A stretch of DNA of 64,000 nt from DATMER01 sp034667225. GTDB taxonomy: Bacteria > Acidobacteriota > Thermoanaerobaculia > Multivoradales > UBA5704. This document shows positions 24,907 through 32,022 of this stretch, piece after piece. Location: the NCBI GenBank assembly GCA_034667225.1, contig JAXDKG010000017.1:124001-188000 (forward strand), read 5' to 3'. The position numbers and the translations under genes were made by a program. Every line of letters starts with the position of its first letter. The first letter of the stretch is position 1. The notes beneath the pieces are model-generated. The model searched no databases. It was not told the origin of the DNA and saw only the letters and a program-made list of their open reading frames with translations.

Positions 24907-25335
24907 AAACAGTTTGAGCGGCGATGTGGACGGTCCTGAAGGGCAAGAGAACTGTCCTCATGCCCTTGCGAACTGTCCTCATCGCCATGTGAACTGTCCT
25001 CATGGGCGAAAGAACTGTCCTCATGGACGAGAGAACTGTCCGAAGCGGCCTGAGAACTGTCCTCTTGCCCTTCCGAACCGTCCTCATCGCCCTCTAAACT
25101 GTTCTCATCGCCTCTAAAACTGTCCGCTCCTTGCTCAGAGCTCTCCGTTGGCTGCCTGGAACTGTCCGCAAAGCGCTCCAGACCGTCTTCTTGCACTTCG
25201 GAGGCGTCCGCAGCTCCTGCGGAACCGTTCCCTTGGCGCAGAAAGCTGTCCGGAGCGCAGTTCAAACTGTCCGCACCGCGGTACGGGCAGTTCACTTGGC
25301 GATCCGAACCAGCCGCCTCGCCCTCCGGGCTGTTC
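24907..25335. repeat. Phased intergenic repeat array 2: 21 registers of a GAACTGTCC core at exactly 21 bp
   Basis: A 9-bp core (consensus GAACTGTCC) recurs at 24928, 24949, 24970, 24991, 25012, 25033, 25054, 25075, 25096, 25117, 25138, 25159, 25180, 25201, 25222, 25243, 25264, 25285, 25306 and 25327, exactly every 21 bp. A degenerate copy (AAACAGTTT) sits in register at 24907. Copies 24949-25054 are perfect; degeneration increases rightward. At 25285 the core is GGGCAGTTC, near the reverse complement in the same register. The 12 bases between cores vary. The array lies between two convergent genes. Bases 25336-25584 may contain further decayed copies (for example GGACCGTCC at 25433) but nothing else recognisable. 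Confidence 0.93.
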
Positions 25336-25584
25336 GCGGGGGGTAGAAGCCATCCTCTTCGGGTACGGAGCCAATCCATCCGTGTGGCGATCCAAGGATC
25401 GCCGCCGATTCCGAAACCCCCGGCTGCCATCCGGACCGTCCGGCAGACTTTCCGGCTGAGCGGGGAATCCTCCCGGACGACCAGGAAAACCTTCCGAGGG
25501 ACAGAACGAAGAGGGACTGTCGATCCCTTCAGCCTCCCGGGCTTCGATCGGGTGGGGCGACTTTGGCGCGGTCGCGGGAAGCGC

Positions 25585-26766
25585 CTACTCTTCTCCGAAC
25601 CCAAAGGTCGCAAAGATAGGAATACTCAGGCTGGGATCGCCGAAGCAATCGTCGGTCATGCAGACCTTCGTGGCGTAAGGTCCCGAAAAAAGACGACTTC
25701 CAAGCGGGACCCTCTTCTCGGGGGATGAGTTGAGCCATCGAACCGCCTCGCATAGAATGAAGCGGCGAGGCCCCCCAAGCTTGACCGTGGCTTGCCTATT
25801 GCCCGAATAGGCCTCGATCGCGAGAAAGACGTGATCCATTGACCGTAGCTCGGGCGGGAGGCTCTGCTGATCTTTCTCTGGAATCCGCTGAGCCAGGAGA
25901 GCGATTTGCGGTGATTTCCGTTGTCGCAGGGCGCACAGGGCGGTCGCTCGTGAGTCGCAATCACCTTGTCTATTGAGAAGCACAAGAGTCGGAATCAGGA
26001 AGTCGGATAGATAGACATTGCTGTCTTGGGCAGGCGGCAAGATGAATTCCATTTCCTGAAAGGCGGCGACGAGAAGACCGGTGAGCGCATCCTCGTCCGC
26101 CGGTGCCGCGTTCCGTTCGAACTTGTCGAAGCAGTCTTGGAGATTCGGCCTTGCTCGATCAGCCAAGGCCTTGTAGTCAATTGCAGAAATCCAATTGCCG
26201 TCCCCCATTGGAGAGATGATGAATCCATGATCCCGATAATAGCTGCGGTAGACGTCCGGCATAATGATGTTGTCGACCCGTGACATGAAATCGCGAGCTT
26301 GCGCCGCTATCTTGCCTGATATGACATTTCTTCGATCGATCCCGTCCTTCCACTGCCATTCACTAGCGTACTTCCATAGTGGCTTTTCGGGTAGAGGAGT
26401 GATCGTAATGTCTATGTACCGGGAGAGATTTCCAATCTGCTTCTTGATTTCGCTCTCCAGACGCTTGTGGAGATCCTTGCGAATTTCGCTCTCCTCCAAG
26501 GGAATGCCGAAAAAGCGGCGTTCGTCCTCTACGTAGCTCTCTTCGATCCAGCATGGAAACCCGTGTTGTTTCTTTTGGAAGTCTCGATAATGGAGCCAAA
26601 CCCCTATCATTCCGGGAGGCGGAGGCGGCCCAGGATGATGGAAGATCGGCCGCGGCGGAGTCAGTTCCGCCGTTTGCGCCTCGGCACCCTGAAGCCATGT
26701 AAACCCGGCCAAGGCAAAGGCCAGCAGCAATGAACAGATGAACAACTGGAAGCGCGAGGGCTTCAT
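25585..26766 (-). CDS. Secreted hypothetical protein, possibly transglutaminase-like
   Basis: The 393-residue protein has a signal peptide (RFQLFICSLLLAFALAGFTW) followed by a proline-rich segment (HHPGPPPPPGMIG). In the C-terminal half NRQGDCDSRATALCALR, MDHVFLAIEAYSG and RRFILCEAVRW appear in the order and spacing of a Cys-His-acid triad such as that of transglutaminase-like or papain-like proteins. I consider this plausible but unproven. The start overlaps the stop of the preceding minus-strand gene by 4 bases (ATGA), so it is translationally coupled to the DUF350-like protein. Codon usage is less GC-biased than in neighbouring genes, hinting at transfer. Confidence 0.68.
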   Translation of the reverse strand: MKPSRFQLFICSLLLAFALAGFTWLQGAEAQTAELTPPRPIFHHPGPPPPPGMIGVWLHYRDFQKKQHGFPCWIEESYVEDERRFFGIPLEESEIRKDLHKRLESEIKKQIGNLSRYIDITITPLPEKPLWKYASEWQWKDGIDRRNVISGKIAAQARDFMSRVDNIIMPDVYRSYYRDHGFIISPMGDGNWISAIDYKALADRARPNLQDCFDKFERNAAPADEDALTGLLVAAFQEMEFILPPAQDSNVYLSDFLIPTLVLLNRQGDCDSRATALCALRQRKSPQIALLAQRIPEKDQQSLPPELRSMDHVFLAIEAYSGNRQATVKLGGPRRFILCEAVRWLNSSPEKRVPLGSRLFSGPYATKVCMTDDCFGDPSLSIPIFATFGFGEE

Positions 26767-27347
26767 GGCAGTCGCACACCGGACTGGCTATACGGCACCA
26801 GGGCTCGCGCAACTTCCTCAATCCCTTCATTGAGGAGCATGGTAACCGCGAACAGGACGAACGCAAACAGGATCGCGACCGCGATATTGCCCTTTTCGAT
26901 TTCTTCGAGCTCGTTCATTTCCCCGGTCAGGAAATTGAAGAAGGCGCCGGCCAACCAGATCGAAAGAACTGAGAGCAAGGCAATTACGAGAAAGAGGAGG
27001 GCTGACAGAGCCGCGAGCCTGACGAATGCCGAGAAAGGGAATTGCGCCGTGAGAATCCTATCGCCATGTTCTGCAAGAAGATCCTGGACCATAGACATGA
27101 CAGCGAACACGGCGTGTCGCAAGAGGTAGGCTTGGCTGAGAGTTGCTGCTCCCAGAGCGATTGCCGGCGCCGGAGACGGCTTTGGATCAGTCTTCGGTTC
27201 CCACAGGAGAAGACGTAGGGCGTTCTTGTGTGGAAACATCCGTGCGTTCAAGCGCAGGAAGAGCAGAACAAGAGCCGTACTGGCGATGATCGACACAAGG
27301 TAGCCAAGCAAACCGCCAAAGAGCACCAATAGGTTGAAATGGACCAT
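26763..27347 (-). CDS. Integral membrane protein, DUF350-like
   Basis: The 194-residue protein has about four to five transmembrane segments: LVLFGGLLGYLVSIIAS, ALVLLFLRL, LAALSALLFLVIALLSVLSI and VAILFAFVLFAVTMLL. Before the last one comes ELEEIEKGNIAVAI, which resembles the charged motif of DUF350 (YjfL-type) membrane domains. The molecular function is unknown. It precedes the transglutaminase-like gene with a 4-base overlap and lies 263 bases downstream of the LRR-Roc-COR-TIR gene on the same strand. That 263-base gap (27348-27610) holds no gene I can support. The lower GC content resembles that of the following gene. Confidence 0.68.
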   Translation of the reverse strand: MVHFNLLVLFGGLLGYLVSIIASTALVLLFLRLNARMFPHKNALRLLLWEPKTDPKPSPAPAIALGAATLSQAYLLRHAVFAVMSMVQDLLAEHGDRILTAQFPFSAFVRLAALSALLFLVIALLSVLSIWLAGAFFNFLTGEMNELEEIEKGNIAVAILFAFVLFAVTMLLNEGIEEVARALVPYSQSGVRLP

Positions 27348-27610
27348 CGGATTGATTCCTCCGCGCGCGAGTGTCCGGTTCGGCGCCGGGCTCGCCTGGG
27401 TCTGTAGACACCTATCGGATGCGGGAAGGTTAGTTGCCGCTCGCGTCCGCTCGGCGACTGGGCTGGTCTCCCGCCCTTCGTATCGAGAAGAGCGTGCCAG
27501 AGCAGTTTAGTACAGGTGCGACAGTATCTCAACGGTCAGCGAGCGGAGTGTAGAGTAATTTCCCTTCGCCCTTTCCTGGAACCCTGTAGGCTGCGAACAA
27601 GTGCCGATGT

Positions 27611-30600
27611 TCAGCCCCTCATCCGCCGCCGCAGTGCCTCCCGCACGGTTTGGAAGCCGTCATCGAGATGGGCCTCGAGCTTGCGGGGCATGAGGATGTC
27701 CTGGACAAAGACGAGGATGTCGTCCACGTGGTGGGCGAACTCCTGAACCAGCCGAACCTCCTCCCAGGACTCGCTGCTGGGCCTGAGCTTCGGGTTGCGG
27801 ACGAGCGCTTCCAGGCTCTCGGCCTGGTCAGCCCAATACTCAAGGTATGGCACCCTCTCCCTTAGGTTCCCGACCTTCACTTCGGGCAGCACGATCGGCA
27901 CCAGGCACCGTGCCAACTCGTCGCCGTTGCCCTGGTGCTTCTGCCAGAGCCTGTAGATCTCATACATGCAGTAGGAGGAGCGCAGGTACTTGTCGCTGAT
28001 CACGGCCACGACGAGATCGGCGCGGGTGAGCTGGCGAATGAAGGCCGAGATTCGCTCCCCGGGCTGTATTCGGTCACGGTCCCGAACGGGTTGGAATCCA
28101 TCCTCGACGAGAGCCGCCTGGAGTTCGTCAACGGCCTTCACACGGATCTTTCCCTCGGGGGTGTCATCCCCCCAGGCGTATGAGATGAAGACTTCCCGGG
28201 GTTTCTCGCACTCGGTGAGGGGCAGGGGCTTGATGTCGATTTCACCAGGGTCCTGCTCCAAGTCGTGGAAGAAAGCGGCGAAGGCCGCGGCAGGGGCCGG
28301 CTTCCTATGACGGTCGAGGACGCGACCCTCGATCACGTTTGCCAGCGCGCTTCGGGCCACCGTGGTGCCCTCCAGGGTCAGCAGCTCGTCGGGTTTCTCA
28401 CCGATCCGTTGCCAGAGGATCGCCTTGCGGATCTCGCGCATGAGGCCCAGAGGGTCACGACCCTGGGCCTTCAGCACCAGAGCTCCAGCGCCCGGTGCTA
28501 CGTCCGTGCTGTTGTCCTCTAACTGGACCAGAAGTTGGGTGTCCCGCTGTCCGTCTTTGAACCAGAAGCCGTACTTCCAGTACTCGGCAAGGTCCCCGGC
28601 CTGCTGGCCGATCCTGCTCATCAGCCGCCGGATGAGAGCCTGGTGGAAGAAGCGGTACTCCAGCCGTAGCGTGGGAGTGCCGGGATCCTCGTTCCAAGCA
28701 TGGAGCCGACCCTTTACGGCTTCGAATCTGGGCAGCAGGTCGGGCGCGACGTAGCGAGTCTCCCCCTCTGCGGTCTCTCCGCAGCGGAAGCAGACGCTGC
28801 AGCTCTCCATCAGACCGAGGAAGAGCGTCTGCTCCTCGAGAGAGTGTTCTTGCCAGACCATCAGGGCAAGATCCTCGCGCGTGAAGCGCCCCGAGTCTCT
28901 CAGCAGGGGTGCCGCCCGGCCACGGTGGAAGACGGCATAGATGGCACCGAGCGCCCAATCCTGGTCGAGGACGATGCAGTTGGAGAAGAGTTCCGGCTGG
29001 TAAAATACCACGCCGGTCTGGTGGAAGTAGCTGAGGGCATGCTCCCAGGAGACGATGCCTCCTACCTCGCCGCAGAGCTCGCGGAAGCCGTCAAGAGTGA
29101 AAGTCCGATGTCTGCGCTCCCCGGGCCTGCGTTCCTGGTCGTCGCTGCGCCAGTCATAGAGCCAGCGGCGCACCTCGGCGCGGCTGCGGCCGATCTCCAG
29201 CATTCCGTTCCGTTCAAGGAGGTAGCGCATGGCGTCTCTAAGCTGGCCTTCAAGGGTCTCTCGCCCTAGATCCTGCTTGGCGCTGTAGGAGCAGCTTTCG
29301 AAAAACCCGAACCCGTCCGGCCTCGACGGGGAGGGGCGCCGGTCCGCGAACTGGTCGCACTGGCTCTGCACGACGATTACTGGGCTGTCCTCGCCAGCCA
29401 GGCTCCGCACATAGTCGAGCCAGTAGGCGAGCGGCTGGTTACGCAGGATGATGCCGTTCTCAAGGTATTCGTCCCGGTTTTCGAGCTGGGGGGTCCAGAG
29501 GATCAGGAAGACGGCGCGGCTGCGCAGGAAGAGCGCATGGGTACCGTGGTAGATGTCCTGCCCGCCGAAGTCCCACCAGTTGACCTGGAAGACCTGCTCC
29601 TGTTCTCCAGTCCGGATTCTCAGTTCCTCCCGCCAGATCTGAACGCCATGGGTGGACTCGATGGACTGGTCGAAGGGCTGGCCCCGGAAGCGTCGGCAGA
29701 GTTGAGTCTTCCCGACGCGGCCGTTGCCGAGGAGGATCACTTTCACCTCGTTCTCGGCCTCGGCCCCAAGGTCCAATTCGGCAAGGTAGCTGCGCAGCCG
29801 CGGGAGGCAGTTGTCATTTTCGTAGTGAGAGAGGATTTCTCGTGGCACGCCGACCGCCTTATCGGCTGTCAACCAAGTCAGGTGCGGGTGGTCTGCGAAG
29901 ATCCGCAGGAGCGTTATCTGGACCGCGGGCCGGCAGCCACGAAGATCGAGGCTCTGAAGTCCTCGGAGACCCGCCAACGGCGCCAGATCCGTCACGCCTT
30001 GGCAATAATTCATTTTAAGGTTCTTAAGATCTTGAAGTCCGGCCAGCGGCACCAAGTCCGTCACGCCCTCGCACCAATATAGATCGAGGCTCTGAAGTCC
30101 TTGGAGGCTGGCCAGTGGGGACAGATCCGTCAACCGCCGGCAGAATCGGAGTTTAAGACTCTGAAGTCCCTGAAGGCCGGCCAGCGGTGCCAGGTCTGTG
30201 AGGTTGCACTCAGATAGGTCAAGGCTCTGAAGTCCGTGAAGCCCGGCTAGCGGAGCTAATTCCGCGACTCGCGTGCACTCATGTAAATTAAGGCTTTTAA
30301 GTCGTTGGAGGCCGGCCAGCGGGGCGAGGTCCCTCACCTCCGTGCATACAGAGATTTCGAGGGTCTGAAGTTTTTGGAGTTTGGCGAGCGGGGCCAAGTT
30401 CGTGATGCCCATGCTCGACAGGGTGAGGCTCTGAAGTCCTTGGAGGCCGGCCAGCGGTGTCAGGTCCGTCACGTTTACGCTTATGGTGAGGCTCTGAAGT
30501 TGTTGGAGGCCAGCCAGAGGCGCCAAGTCCTTCACGCTCGCGCAGAACTGGAGATCGAGGTTCTGGAGTTTTTGGAGCCTGGCTAGCGGTGCCAGATCCG

Positions 30601-30955
30601 TCACGTTCAGGCAAAGTCGGAGGTAGAGACCCTGAAGGTTGTGGAGGCCAGCCAGCGGGGACAGGTCCGTAATGACCGTGCAGGACAGATCAAGGCCCTG
30701 AAGTCCTTGGAGGCCGAAAAGCGGGGACAGGTCCGTGAAAGCAGGAAACTTTCGACGGGAGTCCCTTTCAAGATCCCCTGCCTGGGTGAACATGTACTTA
30801 CCCAGAGAGAGCCACCTGAGCTGAGGCAGGTCTCCAAGACTTGCAGGGAGCTCGCTCAGAGCCAAGTCCCCGAGGTCCAGGCTCTCGGCCTGGGTTCTCC
30901 GAGCTTCCTCGATTCGCTGTTCCGCCTCACGCAGGTTCTGTTGCACGATTACCAA
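27611..30955 (-). CDS. LRR-Roc-COR-TIR (Roco family) protein
   Basis: The 1114-residue protein has four parts. Residues about 70-360 are twelve or so leucine-rich repeats of roughly 23 residues with pattern TDLAPLAGLQGLQSLDL. Residues about 401-575 are a Roc GTPase domain with P-loop GNGRVGKT (410-417), WDFGGQD (461-467) for the DxxG element and SQCD (532-535) in place of NKxD. Residues about 600-870 fit a COR dimerisation domain. Residues about 919-1060 are a TIR domain (EVFISYAWGDD, then SDKYLRSSYCMYEIYRLW), where Glu999 is in the position of the catalytic Glu of NAD-cleaving TIRs. The last 50 residues are helical. This is probably an intracellular sensor-switch-effector, possibly antiviral. 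Start codon choice (GTG/ATG region at 30955) is tentative. Confidence 0.88.
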   Translation of the reverse strand: MVIVQQNLREAEQRIEEARRTQAESLDLGDLALSELPASLGDLPQLRWLSLGKYMFTQAGDLERDSRRKFPAFTDLSPLFGLQGLQGLDLSCTVITDLSPLAGLHNLQGLYLRLCLNVTDLAPLARLQKLQNLDLQFCASVKDLAPLAGLQQLQSLTISVNVTDLTPLAGLQGLQSLTLSSMGITNLAPLAKLQKLQTLEISVCTEVRDLAPLAGLQRLKSLNLHECTRVAELAPLAGLHGLQSLDLSECNLTDLAPLAGLQGLQSLKLRFCRRLTDLSPLASLQGLQSLDLYWCEGVTDLVPLAGLQDLKNLKMNYCQGVTDLAPLAGLRGLQSLDLRGCRPAVQITLLRIFADHPHLTWLTADKAVGVPREILSHYENDNCLPRLRSYLAELDLGAEAENEVKVILLGNGRVGKTQLCRRFRGQPFDQSIESTHGVQIWREELRIRTGEQEQVFQVNWWDFGGQDIYHGTHALFLRSRAVFLILWTPQLENRDEYLENGIILRNQPLAYWLDYVRSLAGEDSPVIVVQSQCDQFADRRPSPSRPDGFGFFESCSYSAKQDLGRETLEGQLRDAMRYLLERNGMLEIGRSRAEVRRWLYDWRSDDQERRPGERRHRTFTLDGFRELCGEVGGIVSWEHALSYFHQTGVVFYQPELFSNCIVLDQDWALGAIYAVFHRGRAAPLLRDSGRFTREDLALMVWQEHSLEEQTLFLGLMESCSVCFRCGETAEGETRYVAPDLLPRFEAVKGRLHAWNEDPGTPTLRLEYRFFHQALIRRLMSRIGQQAGDLAEYWKYGFWFKDGQRDTQLLVQLEDNSTDVAPGAGALVLKAQGRDPLGLMREIRKAILWQRIGEKPDELLTLEGTTVARSALANVIEGRVLDRHRKPAPAAAFAAFFHDLEQDPGEIDIKPLPLTECEKPREVFISYAWGDDTPEGKIRVKAVDELQAALVEDGFQPVRDRDRIQPGERISAFIRQLTRADLVVAVISDKYLRSSYCMYEIYRLWQKHQGNGDELARCLVPIVLPEVKVGNLRERVPYLEYWADQAESLEALVRNPKLRPSSESWEEVRLVQEFAHHVDDILVFVQDILMPRKLEAHLDDGFQTVREALRRRMRG

Positions 30956-31115
30956 ATACTAGCAAGTCTTCGCTGAATAGGTCCGGGCCATCGCTTTGAA
31001 CCTGACGGTGAGCCTTTTGACTCTTGCCGCTTCCCTGTTGGTCCGGCTCCGGGTAAGCCCTCGAGGCGCTCTCCTGCCGCTTCTCCCAGTCGTCGAGGCA
31101 GGCGGATTCGCGACG

Positions 31116-31391
31116 TTGCTCCTCGTTGTAGAGGACAGCTTCGACATTCGGGGGCGGGGGCTGATCGTCGTTCCAGGTCCGCACGCCGATGCGCTCGAGC
31201 GGCCGTCTACCTTTCGCGTGGAGCTGCACCTCCCGGACGGCACCAGGCGCGAAGCCCGTGCGATCCTCCGATGGGAGTTCTCGTTGCCGAGCCCTCCGGC
31301 GAGCCAGCGTCGATACACCTGCATCCTGGAAGACGTTTCGAGGCCGGACGTACCGCCAGGTACGGAGGTCTGGTTTCTCCGAGCGCAATAG
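31116..31391 (+). CDS. Small protein resembling an EF-Tu-type beta-barrel domain
   Basis: The likely protein is 91 residues from TTG 31116 (the frame is open from 30996, but the upstream part has shadow-like composition). VVEDSFDIRGRGLIVVPGP resembles the opening of translation-factor domain 2 (VEDVFxIxGRGxVxxG). It is followed by FRVELHLPDGTRREARAIL and ends YTCILEDVSRPDVPPGTEVWF, consistent with a small beta barrel. There is no GTPase domain. It is transcribed divergently from the LRR-Roc-COR-TIR gene, whose start is 160 bases away. Function is unknown. The TTG start is uncertain because no strong ribosome binding site is present. Confidence 0.5.
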   Translation: MLLVVEDSFDIRGRGLIVVPGPHADALERPSTFRVELHLPDGTRREARAILRWEFSLPSPPASQRRYTCILEDVSRPDVPPGTEVWFLRAQ

Positions 31392-31488
31392 GGCCGCATC
31401 GACACCGGAAGCTGCTGCTCGTCTGATAGCTCCCTTGACCGCAGGTGATGTCGGCTGACCGGTCGCACGGGTAGCGGCGGCTTCAGGG

Positions 31489-32022
31489 CTAGGTCGGCTG
31501 AGGCCGCAGGCTGACCTCGATCCCCGACGTGCAAAGCACCCGGCTGTTGTCGGGGATGTTCTGGGCCACGATCGCGTTGACCCCAATGAAGACGTTGTCT
31601 CCCACCCGGATCCCGCCGATCAACCTAGCTCCCGCGCCGATGAAGACGTTGTCTCCGATCACCGGCATCTTTCCGACCCGCTCCGGGCTGGGCGCGCCAA
31701 TGGTCACTTGATGGAGAAGGAGCGCGTTGCGGCCGATCTTCGCGTAACCGCCGATCACGATTCCGGTGCCGTGAGCGATCCGCAGCCCCGGCCCGATCTC
31801 CGCGCCGGGGCCGATATCCACGCCTGTATAGAACTGATTTAGCCGGGCGAACAGCGGACCGAGCACGGGGATGCCGCGGCTCTTGAACCAGTGCGCGATC
31901 CGGTGCAGCACCACGGCCTGATAGCCGGTCTCGAAGAGCAGCGATTCGATCACGTACCAGGGGAACGGCTTGGTCTTGATCTCCCGCAGCCGTCGGGTGT
32001 CTTCGCGCAGGTTATCGAGCAT
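31489..32022 (-). CDS. Serine O-acetyltransferase-like hexapeptide acyltransferase
   Basis: The 177-residue protein has a short helical N-terminus (WYVIESLLFETGYQAVVLHR) and a left-handed beta-helix of hexapeptide repeats: VDIGPGAEIGPGLRIAHGTG, IVIGGYAKIGRNALLLHQ, then IGDNVFIGAGARLIGG and IRVGDNVFIGVNAIV. This is the CysE/SAT family. Lacking the full N-terminal domain of housekeeping CysE, it may instead acetylate a sugar or a surface-polymer precursor. Its start overlaps the 3' end of the glycosyltransferase gene by 11 bases on the same strand, which supports a surface-polymer role. Confidence 0.82.
   Translation of the reverse strand: MLDNLREDTRRLREIKTKPFPWYVIESLLFETGYQAVVLHRIAHWFKSRGIPVLGPLFARLNQFYTGVDIGPGAEIGPGLRIAHGTGIVIGGYAKIGRNALLLHQVTIGAPSPERVGKMPVIGDNVFIGAGARLIGGIRVGDNVFIGVNAIVAQNIPDNSRVLCTSGIEVSLRPQPT

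Noticed and set aside
24831..25613. A 260-codon minus-strand open frame crossing array 2, rich in Glu/Asp/Ser heptads
   Set aside because: It overlaps the ends of two real genes and is open only because the 21-bp array contains no stop in any frame; the plus strand also has heptad-repeat frames. No start with a ribosome binding site or conserved domain.
30927..31586. A 219-codon minus-strand frame upstream of the Roco-TIR gene
   Set aside because: It overlaps several other open frames and has low-complexity Arg/Ser/Pro composition; the small plus-strand frame with an EF-Tu-like opening is the better candidate.
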